The position numbers were made by a program, and so were the translations under genes. From Motiliproteus sp. SC1-56 (lineage in GTDB: Bacteria > Pseudomonadota > Gammaproteobacteria > Pseudomonadales > Balneatricaceae): 64,000 bases of DNA. The DNA is taken from NCBI RefSeq assembly GCF_017309075.1, contig NZ_JAEMGS010000013.1, forward strand, positions 39,240 through 103,239, given 5' to 3'. Below are positions 37,517-46,903 of the stretch, piece after piece. The first letter of the stretch is position 1, and the number at the start of each line of letters is the position of its first letter. The notes under the pieces were generated by a model that saw nothing but the letters and a program-made list of their open reading frames with translations, made no database searches and was not told the DNA's origin.

Positions 37517-39037
37517 ATGACATTGCCAGCGGATTTCCTGTTTTATTCGGACTTTAATTGCCCGTTCTGTTTTGCCCTCAGCGAACGTCTGCTGGTGATG
37601 GGGGAGGCGGGCAACGTGCACTGGCGCGGAATCCAGCACATGCCTGCCGCCGCCAGCCACGACGCCTCGCTGGCAGACCAGACCCAGTTGATCAACGAGG
37701 TCTCGGTGGTGCGCAAACGGGCGCCCGAGATCAATATCGTCACCCCCGGCTTCAGGCCCAATACTGCCCCGGCCAACCGCTTGCTGATGAACCTCGAGGC
37801 TCAGGATCCCAAGGCGCAGTCCCATCTGCGGACCCTTGTTTACCGCGCCTATTGGCAGGAAGGGCGGGATATCAGCGATCCCGACGTACTTGCCGAGCTG
37901 TGTGAGGCGGCGGGGCTCACGTTTCCCGGGCTTGAGCTCACTGAGGCGGGCGAGACGCTGTTGGCGCGTTGGCAGCAGGAGTGGGAAGGAGGACGGTTTC
38001 AGCGACGGCTGCCGGCGATGATCTCCCGCGCCCAGGACAAGCCGCTGCTGGGCTTTCCGACCTTTGATCTGCTGGCCGGTTTTTTTGCCGGCAGTGCGCT
38101 GCCGATTGCGCCGGAGAGTCTCGCTGCCTGCGAGCTGAAGCCCCGCCAGGTGGTATTGCTGGTGGGGCAGGGCATCGGCGAGCGGTGTAATACCACAGAG
38201 CTGGAAGCCGCCTACGAGATCGTCACCGTCGCCGATCCGGAGGCGGCGGATCGCTGGATGAAGGGCCAGTCCTGCCTGCCGGACATGCTGGTGCTCGATG
38301 CGCTGAGTCTGGGGGGCGATGCCTTCGCCTACTGCACCCTGCTGCGTCAGGACGCGCGTCACCGTCAGACGTCGATCATACTGCTGCTGCAGGGGGCGGA
38401 CAGCGAGCAGGAGCTGGCGGCCTTTGACGCCGGGGCCACCGACGTCATGTTCGACCTCACCCATCCCAAGGTGTGCCAGGCGCGCCTCGATTTGCAGCTG
38501 CGGGCTACGCGCAGCACCGCGTTGCTGGCTTCACTGGCCCGGCTCGACCATTTGACCGAATTGCCGAACCGGCGCGAGTACGACCGCAAACTCGAAGAGG
38601 AGTGGTTGCGGGCCAGTCGCACGGGCACTTCGTTGTCGGTGATTCTGATCGATATAGACCACTTCAAGGCTTACAACGACCACTACGGTCATGCCCGGGG
38701 GGACGACTGCCTGCGCCAGGTGGCCAAGGCCATGGCGCGGACGTTGCGGCGCCCGGCCGATCTGCTGGCGCGCTACGGCGGAGAGGAGTTCGTTGTCCTG
38801 CTGCCTGAGACGCTGCCCCGGGGCGGGCGCAAGGTGGCCCAGGCTCTGGCCGAGGCGGTGCGGGAGTTGCAGTTGCCCCACGCGCACGCGTCCTGCGCGG
38901 ATCACGTCACGGTCAGCATCGGCGTTGCGACCGGAGTACCCAAACGCCAGGGGGCGCCCCGGGAGCTGACTGAGCAGGCCGACGCGGCCCTCTACCGGGC
39001 CAAGAAAGATGGGCGCGACCGGATTCGGGAGGCCTGA
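37517..39037 (+). CDS. DsbA-like thioredoxin fold / receiver-like / GGDEF diguanylate cyclase fusion
   Basis: The protein has 506 residues and no membrane helices or signal peptide. Residues ~5-200 look like a DsbA/FrnE thioredoxin fold with a redox-type C-P-F-C (C15, C18) and a cis-Pro loop GFPTFD. Residues ~210-330 look like a divergent receiver domain with MLVLDA carrying the candidate phosphoacceptor (D261). Residues ~340-505 form a GGDEF domain with active GGEEF (421-425) and an RPAD inhibitory I-site five residues before it. It should make cyclic di-GMP in response to a cytosolic thiol or small-molecule cue. It is transcribed alone, before ptsP. Confidence 0.85.
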   Translation: MTLPADFLFYSDFNCPFCFALSERLLVMGEAGNVHWRGIQHMPAAASHDASLADQTQLINEVSVVRKRAPEINIVTPGFRPNTAPANRLLMNLEAQDPKAQSHLRTLVYRAYWQEGRDISDPDVLAELCEAAGLTFPGLELTEAGETLLARWQQEWEGGRFQRRLPAMISRAQDKPLLGFPTFDLLAGFFAGSALPIAPESLAACELKPRQVVLLVGQGIGERCNTTELEAAYEIVTVADPEAADRWMKGQSCLPDMLVLDALSLGGDAFAYCTLLRQDARHRQTSIILLLQGADSEQELAAFDAGATDVMFDLTHPKVCQARLDLQLRATRSTALLASLARLDHLTELPNRREYDRKLEEEWLRASRTGTSLSVILIDIDHFKAYNDHYGHARGDDCLRQVAKAMARTLRRPADLLARYGGEEFVVLLPETLPRGGRKVAQALAEAVRELQLPHAHASCADHVTVSIGVATGVPKRQGAPRELTEQADAALYRAKKDGRDRIREA

Positions 39038-39186
39038 GTCCCGAGCGGGCCAAAAGAGGTCGGTTTCGCCTCTTCCTCCGTCCCGGGCGCTTTCTTTTTT
39101 CGCGCCGATGATCGAATATGGGCAGGGACCCCGCGTTGTTCCATGGTCGGGCACCGCGCAATTTCGGACATCAGGAGTTAAGTCCC

Positions 39187-41505
39187 ATGCCCAGTCTAGG
39201 CCGTCTTCAGCGAATCGTGCAGGATATCAGCGCCGCCGCGTCCCTAGACGAAATTCTTCGCATTACCGCCACCCAGGTCAAAGAGGTGATGGCGGGGGAT
39301 GTCTGCAGTATTTACCTCATGGACAGCCACAGCCAGGAGCTGGTGCTGATGTGCACCGACGGACTGGATCCGGCGTCGGTGGGGCGGGTGCGAATGCCGT
39401 TGGGGGACGGCCTGGTCGGCCTGGTCGGGGATCGCGAGCAGGTGCTCAACATTGAAGACGCCCCGCAGCATCCGAACTTCCACTATTTTCCCGAAACCCA
39501 CGAGGAGGCCTACCACGCCTTTCTCGGCGCGCCCATCGTCCATTACCGGGAGCTGGTCGGGGTGCTGGTGGTGCAGCAGCGCGAAGCCCGCCGTTTCGAC
39601 GGCGAGGACGAGGCCTTCATGGTCACCATCGCCGCCCACCTGGCCGGCACCCTGAACCATGCCATCAACAGCGGTAAGGTTTCCAACCTGCTGAAAAGCA
39701 AGAAGAAGACCAACAGCTTCGTCAACGGCATTGTCGGCTCTACCGGGGTCGGCATCGGCCGGGTGGTCTCCGCCGGCGGCACCCTGAGTTTTCGCTCGGT
39801 GGAGGAGGTCTGCGCCCTGGACCGTGACGCCGAGCTGGCCCATTTCGAGCGCGCCCTTGAGGGGGTGCGCGAGGAGCTGGATGACGGCTATCAGCAGATG
39901 GCGGGCTCCCCCGGCGACGTGCAGGCTATCTTTGATGCCTACCGGCTGATTCTCGAAGCCGAGGATCTGCAACGCGGCGTGCGCGAGCGGATCGCCGGCG
40001 GGCTGGTCGCCCCGGCGGCCCTGAAGCAGGTGATCGAGGAGCACGCGGCCATCTTCGAGGCCATGGAAGACCCCTATTTCCGTGCCCGTGGCGAGGACAT
40101 TCGCAATATTGGCCTGCGGATTCTCAAGTTCCTGGTTGAGCCCGACGCCCAGCCGGTCAGTTACGATCACCCCTGCATCCTGGTCGGGGACGTGGTGGGG
40201 GTTTCCGATATTGCCCAGATCCCGCGGGAGCGACTGGCGGGCATCGTCTGCATGCAGGGGTCGGCTCTCTCCCATACCGCGATCCTGGCCAGCGCCCTGG
40301 GGGTGCCGGCGGTGATGGGGGTCGGTGAGCTGCCGCTGAGAATGCTCTCGGGCAAGCAGGCGATTATCGACGGCCACCAGGGACGCGTGCACTTTCAGCC
40401 CTCCAGCGCCCTGTTGGCCGAATTTATCCGCCTGGCGCGCCAGGAGAGCGAGTTTGACCGTTCTCTGGACAAGCTCAAAGAGGAGCCCGCACGGACCACC
40501 GACGGATTCACCACCGCCCTGTACGTCAACACCGGCCTGCTCTCGGATATCTCACCGGGCCTGCAGCGCGGCGCCGAGGGGGTGGGGCTCTACCGCACCG
40601 AAATTCCCTTTATGGTCCACGAGTCCTTCCCCACCGAAGATGAGCAGTACCGGATCTACCGTAAGGTGCTGCAGGAGTTTCACCCTCGGCCCGTGACCAT
40701 GCGGACCCTGGACATCGGGGGCGACAAGCCGCTGCCCTACTTTCCGGTCAAGGAGGACAACCCTTACCTGGGCTGGCGGGGAATCCGCTTCACCCTGGAT
40801 CATCCCGAGATCTACCTGGGCCAGCTGCGGGCGATGCTGAGAGCCAACGAAGGCTTGAGTAACCTCAAGATCCTGTTGCCCATGGTCAGCAGCATCGACG
40901 AGGTGGACAGCTTTTTGCGCCTGCTCGAGCGGGCCATGACCGGCCTGCAGGAGGACGGGGTGGAGGTGGACAAGCCTCCGGTGGGGATCATGGTGGAGGT
41001 GCCCTCGACCATGTTCATGCTGGATTTTCTGGCCTGGCGGCTGGATTTCATCTCCATCGGCACCAACGACCTGACCCAGTACCTGCTGGCCGTGGATCGT
41101 AACAACAACAAGGTGGCCCGGCTGTTCAGCCGCTTTCACCCGGCGGTGATCCGCGCCCTTCACTACATCATGGAGCAGAGCCGCCACCACGGCCTCAGCG
41201 TCTGTCTCTGCGGCGAGCTCGCGGCGGACCCGGCGGCGGTGCTGTTGCTGCTGGGCATGGGGGTGGATGCACTCAGTATGAACGCCTACAGCCTGCCCCG
41301 GGTCAAACACGTGATTCGCTCCTTCAGCCGGAGCCAGGCCGAAGGGCTGGTGCAGAACGCGCTGCGTATGCACAGCGAGGGCGAGATCCGGGCCATGCTG
41401 ATCCACGCCCTGGAGAGCCAGGGGCTGGACCACCTGACCCGCGCCGGCACCCGACCCAGCGTTGGCGGCCGGCAGATCGAACGCCGTCGCCGCCCCCGCG
41501 ACTGA
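39187..41505 (+). CDS. ptsP: PtsP, phosphoenolpyruvate phosphotransferase EI-Ntr
   Basis: The protein has 772 residues from the start at 39187, preceded by AGGAG; the longer frame to 39118 adds unrelated residues. An N-terminal GAF domain (~5-165) is followed by an Enzyme I module with swivelling phospho-His in GSALSHTAILASALGVPAVMG and a PEP-binding barrel (GADxLSMNAYSLPRVK-like end). EI-Ntr starts the nitrogen PTS, sensing glutamine/alpha-ketoglutarate through GAF. The usual rppH neighbour is absent. Confidence 0.96.
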   Translation: MPSLGRLQRIVQDISAAASLDEILRITATQVKEVMAGDVCSIYLMDSHSQELVLMCTDGLDPASVGRVRMPLGDGLVGLVGDREQVLNIEDAPQHPNFHYFPETHEEAYHAFLGAPIVHYRELVGVLVVQQREARRFDGEDEAFMVTIAAHLAGTLNHAINSGKVSNLLKSKKKTNSFVNGIVGSTGVGIGRVVSAGGTLSFRSVEEVCALDRDAELAHFERALEGVREELDDGYQQMAGSPGDVQAIFDAYRLILEAEDLQRGVRERIAGGLVAPAALKQVIEEHAAIFEAMEDPYFRARGEDIRNIGLRILKFLVEPDAQPVSYDHPCILVGDVVGVSDIAQIPRERLAGIVCMQGSALSHTAILASALGVPAVMGVGELPLRMLSGKQAIIDGHQGRVHFQPSSALLAEFIRLARQESEFDRSLDKLKEEPARTTDGFTTALYVNTGLLSDISPGLQRGAEGVGLYRTEIPFMVHESFPTEDEQYRIYRKVLQEFHPRPVTMRTLDIGGDKPLPYFPVKEDNPYLGWRGIRFTLDHPEIYLGQLRAMLRANEGLSNLKILLPMVSSIDEVDSFLRLLERAMTGLQEDGVEVDKPPVGIMVEVPSTMFMLDFLAWRLDFISIGTNDLTQYLLAVDRNNNKVARLFSRFHPAVIRALHYIMEQSRHHGLSVCLCGELAADPAAVLLLLGMGVDALSMNAYSLPRVKHVIRSFSRSQAEGLVQNALRMHSEGEIRAMLIHALESQGLDHLTRAGTRPSVGGRQIERRRRPRD

Positions 41506-41512
41506 GCCGCTA

Positions 41513-42457
41513 TCAGCCCGTGGCGATGAGTTTGCGCCCCAGGTAGCTGGCGGCTACCTGCAGCATTTCCATTCCCTGGTAACGCCCGCGCATGTTACAG
41601 CGGGTGCAGAGCTCGCCGCTGGCCTGAGTCTGCTCGCGGTGCTCAATTGCTTCGCGCACCCCCATATCGGCCACGTTGCCCAGGGTTTCGCCGTGGGCCA
41701 TGTCGTTGTAGCAATAGAGGTAATCTCCCAGCGAGGAGATAAAGAGGGAGCTGTTGCGGGGAATGCAGCGGAACCGGTTGTGGCGTAGCTGTTGCATCAC
41801 GTCCCAGAGGCCCGGCACGAAATCCAGGTCCAGGGCGTTGAGGTTGTAGCGTTGAATAATCTTGCGCAGGGTTCGGGTCTGCTCACGCTCCTCCTGGGTA
41901 CCGGCGCGGTTGTAGAAGTTGGGCGACATGCGCAGGTCCGTGATGCCCTGGCTGTGGAACCACTCGATGGTCTCGGGCAGGGTATCCAGGCACTCGGGCA
42001 TCGGGGTCAGGCTGATTGACAGGTGAGTCCGTTTCAGGAGGCGCTTGGCCGCCCGCAGGTTCTCCATCACCCGCCCCTGGTCCAGGTTGGTATGCACCGC
42101 CTTGTAGGTGTCCGGGTTGATGGATGAGAAGGAGACCATCACCATCCCCAAGGCGCCATCCAGGTGGCGCAGTTTCTCCTCGTCCAGGCGTTCGCCGTTG
42201 CTGACCAGGTCGAACTGGAGCGGGTGGCTGCGACAGCCTTCGATGTACTCCATAAAGCGCGGGTGGGTGGTGGGTTCGCCGTAGCCGGCGATCAGGGCGC
42301 GGCACAGGTCCTTGGGATTCAGGCGCTGCATGACCTGGGCGTACGTCTCGGGCGTCATCAGTTTGGGGTTGCTGATCACGTGGCGCGGGCACATGGCGCA
42401 TTTGGCGTTGCACTTGCTGGTCCACTCGATATTGGCGGTCAGGCGGTAGCGGCTCAT
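41513..42457 (-). CDS. Radical SAM/SPASM-type protein
   Basis: The protein has 314 residues with the [4Fe-4S]/SAM motif CNAKCAMC (CxxxCxxC) at ~16-23, then AGYGEPTTHPRFMEYI. The C-terminal cysteines (RCIPRN, YCYND, CTRCNMRGRY) suggest a SPASM-like auxiliary cluster. GGAAGGAG lies upstream of the start. It is the last gene of the eight-gene minus-strand unit and has its own PmrA-type box. SPASM proteins modify peptides or cofactors; the substrate is unknown. Confidence 0.87.
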   Translation of the reverse strand: MSRYRLTANIEWTSKCNAKCAMCPRHVISNPKLMTPETYAQVMQRLNPKDLCRALIAGYGEPTTHPRFMEYIEGCRSHPLQFDLVSNGERLDEEKLRHLDGALGMVMVSFSSINPDTYKAVHTNLDQGRVMENLRAAKRLLKRTHLSISLTPMPECLDTLPETIEWFHSQGITDLRMSPNFYNRAGTQEEREQTRTLRKIIQRYNLNALDLDFVPGLWDVMQQLRHNRFRCIPRNSSLFISSLGDYLYCYNDMAHGETLGNVADMGVREAIEHREQTQASGELCTRCNMRGRYQGMEMLQVAASYLGRKLIATG

Positions 42458-42506
42458 GGGGTTCTCCTTCCAGTCGGTCGTTGGGGAAGGAGCTTAAAGA
42501 GGCAAG

Positions 42507-42523
42507 CTTAAGGCAGGCTTAAA
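42507..42523 (-). promoter_or_regulatory. PmrA-type box upstream of the radical SAM gene
   Basis: On the minus strand TTTAAG-CCTGC-CTTAAG fits the PmrA-type pattern YTTAAK-N5-YTTAAK, about 50 bases upstream of the start. A third half-site CTTAAA (plus strand) lies at 42493-42498. It closely matches the box at 49168-49184, including the spacer. Confidence 0.65.
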
Positions 42524-42542
42524 CGCGGGCCCGGGTCTGGGT

Positions 42543-44000
42543 TCAGAGAGACGGCGCCTGAATCGTACGCGCGGGCTTGCAGGCGCCGGCGGCGGGGGCC
42601 TCGGCGCGGGGAAAACCGACTCGGACTTCGAGCCCGCTGTGCCCCAGGGGGCTGTCCCCCAGCTGGAGTTCGGCCCCATGACGGTCGCAGATCTGGCGCA
42701 CGATGGCCAGTCCCAGGCCGGTGCCGCTGACATCCTGTCCGGCCAGCCGGTAAAAGCGCTGCAGCACCCGCTGGCGCTCTTCCAACGGAATGCCGGGCCC
42801 GGTATCGGCCACGCCGAGCCACACCCGCTGTTCGTCGTGCCAGAGCCGCAGCGCGATCTCGCCGGCGAGGGGGGTGTAGCGGCTGGCGTTGTCGAGCAGG
42901 TTGCGCACCAGGATGGTGAGGCCGGTGGGGTTAGCGCTGATGTGCAGGCCCGGCTCGCCGTCCAGGGTCAGGTGCTGGGCGCGGTTGAGGGCCTTGGGAG
43001 CAAACTCGGCCACTACTGAGCGCACCAGCGGCAACGGGTCCAGGGTGGTGGTGTCCTGGTCGGCGAACTCGAGCCGGCTCAGGGTCAGCAGTTGTTCCAC
43101 CACGTGGGTCATGGTATCGACCCCGGCGATGATGCGTGCGGCCGGTTCGGCGCTGCTGTCCTCAAGTTGGCGGGAGAGGTTCTGGGCGTGGATGCGGATG
43201 CCGGCCAGGGGGGTGCGTAGCTCGTGGGCTGCATCGGCGGTGAAGCGGCGCTCGCGTTCCAGCGCCGAGGCCAGCCGCGCCAGCAGACCGTTGATCGCCT
43301 CCACCACTGCCTGGGTCTCGCGGGGCTCCTCCCGGCTCTCCAGGGGCTCGAGGTGCTCGGGGGTGCGTGCCACCAGTTGCCGTCGAATGCGGCGCAGGGG
43401 CGCCAGCCCGCGGCGCACGATCAGCCAGATCAGCACCCCGATGATCGGAATCATCAGGGCCAGGGGCAGCAGGGTATGGGCGACGATTTCGTCGGTCAGC
43501 TCCTGGCGGACGTCGTCACGTTGCCCGACCTTGATCCAGAGATTCAGGCCCGGATCGTGGAGCGTGAAAGTGCGCCAGCTGTGAGACCCCAGCCGTTCAC
43601 CGGCATAGCCCGGGCTGGGCGAGAAGCCGAGGCCCGGCGTCTGGGGGAGGCTGCTGAGGAGCTCCTCGCCGGCCTCGTTCCAGACCACGAACGCCAGTTT
43701 GCTCTCGTAGCGGTGCCCCTCAGGGAGCGCCTCGGGGAGGTCCTCGTTCCCGCCGTCTTCGGGGCCGGGGCTGACAAAGGGTTTGTATTTCAGCGCGTCG
43801 CGCAGCTGCGACAGGTGAGTGCGCTTGAGCTGCAGCCCGAGCAGGCTTTGCAGTACCCGGGCCATCTGGGCCAGCTCTGCGTCGAACAGCTCCTCCACCT
43901 CGTGGGTGCTGTCGCGGTAGCTCCACAGGGCGGCCACCAGGGTGACGCTGAGGACCGTGGCCAGCAGGCTGATCAGCAGAAAGCGGCTAATCGACTTCAA
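42543..44000 (-). CDS. Sensor histidine kinase (QseC/PmrB-like)
   Basis: The protein has 485 residues: TM1 ~7-27, a periplasmic domain to ~170, TM2 ~175-196, HAMP, HisKA with the phospho-acceptor His259 in FTADAAHELRTPLAGIRIH, and an HATPase with NLLDNASRYTP, GVADTGPGIP and SGTGLGLAIV. Its start overlaps the response regulator end by four bases. With that regulator it probably senses a periplasmic or membrane signal and controls the cluster through the PmrA-type boxes. Confidence 0.93.
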   Translation of the reverse strand: MKSISRFLLISLLATVLSVTLVAALWSYRDSTHEVEELFDAELAQMARVLQSLLGLQLKRTHLSQLRDALKYKPFVSPGPEDGGNEDLPEALPEGHRYESKLAFVVWNEAGEELLSSLPQTPGLGFSPSPGYAGERLGSHSWRTFTLHDPGLNLWIKVGQRDDVRQELTDEIVAHTLLPLALMIPIIGVLIWLIVRRGLAPLRRIRRQLVARTPEHLEPLESREEPRETQAVVEAINGLLARLASALERERRFTADAAHELRTPLAGIRIHAQNLSRQLEDSSAEPAARIIAGVDTMTHVVEQLLTLSRLEFADQDTTTLDPLPLVRSVVAEFAPKALNRAQHLTLDGEPGLHISANPTGLTILVRNLLDNASRYTPLAGEIALRLWHDEQRVWLGVADTGPGIPLEERQRVLQRFYRLAGQDVSGTGLGLAIVRQICDRHGAELQLGDSPLGHSGLEVRVGFPRAEAPAAGACKPARTIQAPSL

Positions 44001-44674
44001 GCGTCGGCTCCTTGTCGCGCAGGGGCGATGCGATAGCCCACGCCACGGATGGTTTTGATCAGCTCGCTGCCCAGCTTCTTGCGCAGGTGGTGAATGTGGA
44101 CCTCCACGGTGTTGCTCTCCACTTCGTCATTCCAGCCATACAGGCGCTCACCCAGCTGGTCGCGGGTCAACACCTGGCCGGGATGGTGCAGAAACTCCAG
44201 CAACAGCCCGTACTCCCGCCGTGACAGGGGCACTTCCCGCCCCCCCAGTCGCACTTCCCGCGTTGCCGGATCCACCTCCAGCTCCCCGTGCTGAATCAGC
44301 GGACTGCTGTAACCGGCGTGGCGCCTGAGCAGGGCGCGTACCCGCGCCTGCAGCTCGTCCAGGTCGAAGGGCTTGACCAGGTAGTCGTCGGCGCCGCCGT
44401 CGAGCCCCCGGACCCGGTCCGCGACCTGGTCCCGGGCGGTCAGGATCAGTACCGGCAGAGTATCGCCGCGGCGGCGCAGCCGGTTCAGGACCTCGAGGCC
44501 GTCCAGGTCCGGCAGCCCCAGGTCCAGGATCAGCAGGTCAAAGCCGTTGTTGGTCAGCGCCAGCAAGCCATGTTCGCCGGTGCGCAGCCAGTCCAGGGTT
44601 TCGCCGCTGCGGGTCAGGGCGTCCTGAATACCCTGGCCGAGCAGGGGGTCGTCTTCGATCAGCAGCAGTCGCAT
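43997..44674 (-). CDS. OmpR-family response regulator (PmrA/QseB-like)
   Basis: The protein has 225 residues. The receiver has phospho-acceptor D51 in LLILDLGLPDLDGLEVL and KPFDLDEL; the winged helix ends NTVEVHIHHLRKKLGSELIKTIRGVGYRIA. The PmrA/QseB subfamily binds paired CTTAA half-sites, which occur upstream of the first and last genes of this cluster. Confidence 0.94.
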   Translation of the reverse strand: MRLLLIEDDPLLGQGIQDALTRSGETLDWLRTGEHGLLALTNNGFDLLILDLGLPDLDGLEVLNRLRRRGDTLPVLILTARDQVADRVRGLDGGADDYLVKPFDLDELQARVRALLRRHAGYSSPLIQHGELEVDPATREVRLGGREVPLSRREYGLLLEFLHHPGQVLTRDQLGERLYGWNDEVESNTVEVHIHHLRKKLGSELIKTIRGVGYRIAPARQGADA

Positions 44675-44679
44675 TCAGC

Positions 44680-45363
44680 CTAGGTATCCTTGTCGTCAAT
44701 TTGCGCCAGGAGGTTACGAATCTCCTGGCGCCGTCCCTGGTCGGCCAGTTCGCGGCCGGGGCGCTGAGGGGCGGCGAGCGCCCGTTCCAGCGCCTTGCGC
44801 GCCGCGCCGTACTCCTGTTGGGCCACCAGGAAGTCGGCGTAGAAGAAGTTGCTGTCGATGCCGTACGGATCGATGTTCAGCGCCTGCTCCAGCAGGGAGC
44901 GGGCCTTCTTGTCGCTGCCGAAGCTGATCGGCCAACCGGGAACCTGGTAGTAGAGGGCGCCGAGACTGGTATAGGCCGAGCCTGCCAGCGCCTCAGGATC
45001 CTGCTCGATGGCCTGCTCGAAGCAATCACGCGCTTCGCCGACCAGCTTGAGGGCCCCAAGCCCGCCTTTCTCACCGGCCCAGGTGCTGAGGATAATACCT
45101 TCCCAGATCAGCAGCTCCGGGCTTTCAGGATACTGCGCATGGCGCTCCTTAGCCAGTTGGGCCAGCTGTTCCAACGCGGCCTCCCGCTTATCCTCGGGAA
45201 ACTGGTAGCGGATTTCGGCCCAGCGCTGCTGTAATTCGCCCATGGCGTCGGTCGTGGCCGGGTCCAGGGCCTGGGCGGGGAGTGAGAGGACGCCCAGCCA
45301 CAGCATCACTAGGGGCGCCAGTGCCGGGCGGACGTGCTGGCGCAGGAGTTGGTACAGGGACAT
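44680..45363 (-). CDS. Secreted TPR-repeat protein
   Basis: The protein has 227 residues with a signal peptide ending PAQA and about three TPR-like helix pairs (LIWEGIILSTWAG..., GEARDCFEQAIEQDPEALAGSAYTSLGALYYQ, ARSLLEQALNIDPYGIDSNFFYADFLVAQQ). The function is unknown. It is encoded between the SDR and the response regulator with gaps of two and five bases, so it is probably periplasmic and part of the same pathway. Confidence 0.8.
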   Translation of the reverse strand: MSLYQLLRQHVRPALAPLVMLWLGVLSLPAQALDPATTDAMGELQQRWAEIRYQFPEDKREAALEQLAQLAKERHAQYPESPELLIWEGIILSTWAGEKGGLGALKLVGEARDCFEQAIEQDPEALAGSAYTSLGALYYQVPGWPISFGSDKKARSLLEQALNIDPYGIDSNFFYADFLVAQQEYGAARKALERALAAPQRPGRELADQGRRQEIRNLLAQIDDKDT

Positions 45364-45365
45364 GG

Positions 45366-46205
45366 TCAGATCCTCGCTTCTTTCAATGGGTTGTCAGGGT
45401 CACCATCGGCGCTGGCATAGCGCTTGATGATGGGGAGTCGGCGGCTGATGGAAGATGACACCAGTGCGGGCCAGAGGCTGTTGATGCGCACGAACAGTTT
45501 TTCCGGCCAGCCCAGGTAGCGGTTGGTTTCGCCACTGGCCAGCTGCACGATAAGGGCGCGGGCGACCGCGGCAGGCTCGTCCACCTGATTGTGCAGCTCG
45601 CGGTTGAGGGCGCAGGCCGCATCGCAGTTGAGGGCGGTACGGGTGGCGCGGGGGGCGCAGTACTGCACCTGGATATTGCTGTCGGCGAGCTCGCGGTGAA
45701 GGGCTTCACTGAAGCCCCGCAGGGCGAACTTGGTGGTGCAGTAGGCCACGTAACCGGGGTGACCGATGGAGCCGAAGGTAGAGCCTACGTTGAAAATCCG
45801 GGCCTCGGGGCGGCGGAGCAGCATAGGCAGCAGGGCATGGGTAAGCAGGACGGTGGCGTTGAGGTTGGTCTGCAGCAGCGCCTCCAAATCCTGCTCGCGC
45901 TGGTTCTCAAAGAGGCCGAAGAGGTTGCTGCCGGCCAGGTTGATCAGCACGTTGGGCGCCAACCCCCGGGCCTCGAGCTTATCCGCCAGCTCCCGCCGCT
46001 GGCCCGGCGCACACAGATCGAGCGCAAGCCAGGCGTGGGGATCGGTTCCGGTTTCGGGCAGGCTCGAGGCCAGCTGCTCCAGGGTTTCGGGGTGACGGCC
46101 CAGGGTGATCACCCGGGCGCCTTTTGCTGCCAGCTGGTGCGCCAGCTCGCGGCCGATGCCGCCGGTCGCGCCGGTGAGTAACACCTGCATCTCTCTGAAC
46201 TGCAT
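45366..46205 (-). CDS. Short-chain dehydrogenase/reductase
   Basis: The protein has 279 residues. The nucleotide motif TGATGGIG is at 11-18, NLAG follows, and the catalytic Ser142, Tyr155 and Lys159 (YCTTK) are present. A basic ring motif (LGRHPE) suggests NADP(H). AGGAG precedes the start. It lies between the di-iron enzyme and TPR genes, and could reduce an acyl or aldehyde intermediate. Confidence 0.92.
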   Translation of the reverse strand: MQFREMQVLLTGATGGIGRELAHQLAAKGARVITLGRHPETLEQLASSLPETGTDPHAWLALDLCAPGQRRELADKLEARGLAPNVLINLAGSNLFGLFENQREQDLEALLQTNLNATVLLTHALLPMLLRRPEARIFNVGSTFGSIGHPGYVAYCTTKFALRGFSEALHRELADSNIQVQYCAPRATRTALNCDAACALNRELHNQVDEPAAVARALIVQLASGETNRYLGWPEKLFVRINSLWPALVSSSISRRLPIIKRYASADGDPDNPLKEARI

Positions 46206-46246
46206 GGGGGTCTCCTTGGCGTTCTGGTGTTCTGGGGAAAAATGCG

Positions 46247-46903
46247 TTAATCCACCGCGTTTGCCACATGATCGAAAATGGCGCCGTAAAGGTGGTAGAA
46301 CGCGTTGGCGGCGTGAATGATGGCCCGCCGGTCCTGTTGGCTTTGAATGCGGTTGACCAGTTGTTCGTAAAAGCTGACATGCTCCTGATCCAGGGAGCCG
46401 TGTGAGCGCAGGTAGCGCAGGGCGTTGTCGGGGAGGCTCAAGCGGGCTTGAATCTGGTCGGCGGCCCGGGTGGCCAGCGCGCTGCTGGTACCCTCAAGCA
46501 CATGGACCATGCCCAAGAGCGATACCGGGTTGTGCCGTTCAATCCCGTGGTAGGCATAGGCCACCATGGTTTCGGTGGCGAGACAGGGGCCGGCCTCCAA
46601 CACGTCCACGGGGTCGCCGCCGGCGGCGGCGATGTCGGCCAGCACCCATTGCTCGTGGCCTCGCTCCTCGTTGATGTATTCGATCAGGGCCGGCTGCAGC
46701 CACTGCTGGTCGGCGTCGAGCCGGGCGCCGCAGGCCATCAGCAGGGGCACGGTATGGCTGACGTGGTGGTAGGCCTCGCCCAGAAACGCCAGGTAGCGGG
46801 GCAGCGTCACCTGACCGGCCAGGGTTTGCTCGATCAGAGGGCGTGCCAGCAGGTGTGCGCGAGCCGTCTCGGTGTGTTGCAGCAGCTGCTGGTAGAAACT
46901 CAT
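46247..46903 (-). CDS. Haem-oxygenase-like di-iron enzyme (TenA-like fold)
   Basis: The protein has 218 residues, all-helical. Candidate metal ligands match the HDO family of haem-oxygenase-like di-iron oxidases: E43 in LGEAYHH, E80-x-x-H83 in NEERGHEQW, E137 in VLEGTS and D172-x-x-H175 in LDQEHVSFY. Members cleave or oxidise fatty acids and amino acids (UndA makes 1-alkenes). The adjacent AMP-ligase overlaps by four bases, which suggests an acyl substrate. It is not a true TenA, as the thiaminase cysteine context is not seen. Confidence 0.8.
   Translation of the reverse strand: MSFYQQLLQHTETARAHLLARPLIEQTLAGQVTLPRYLAFLGEAYHHVSHTVPLLMACGARLDADQQWLQPALIEYINEERGHEQWVLADIAAAGGDPVDVLEAGPCLATETMVAYAYHGIERHNPVSLLGMVHVLEGTSSALATRAADQIQARLSLPDNALRYLRSHGSLDQEHVSFYEQLVNRIQSQQDRRAIIHAANAFYHLYGAIFDHVANAVD

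Noticed and set aside
46247..46903. Naming the gene tenA
   Set aside because: Metal-ligand pattern and acyl-enzyme context fit a haem-oxygenase-like di-iron oxidase better, and no thiamin gene is near.
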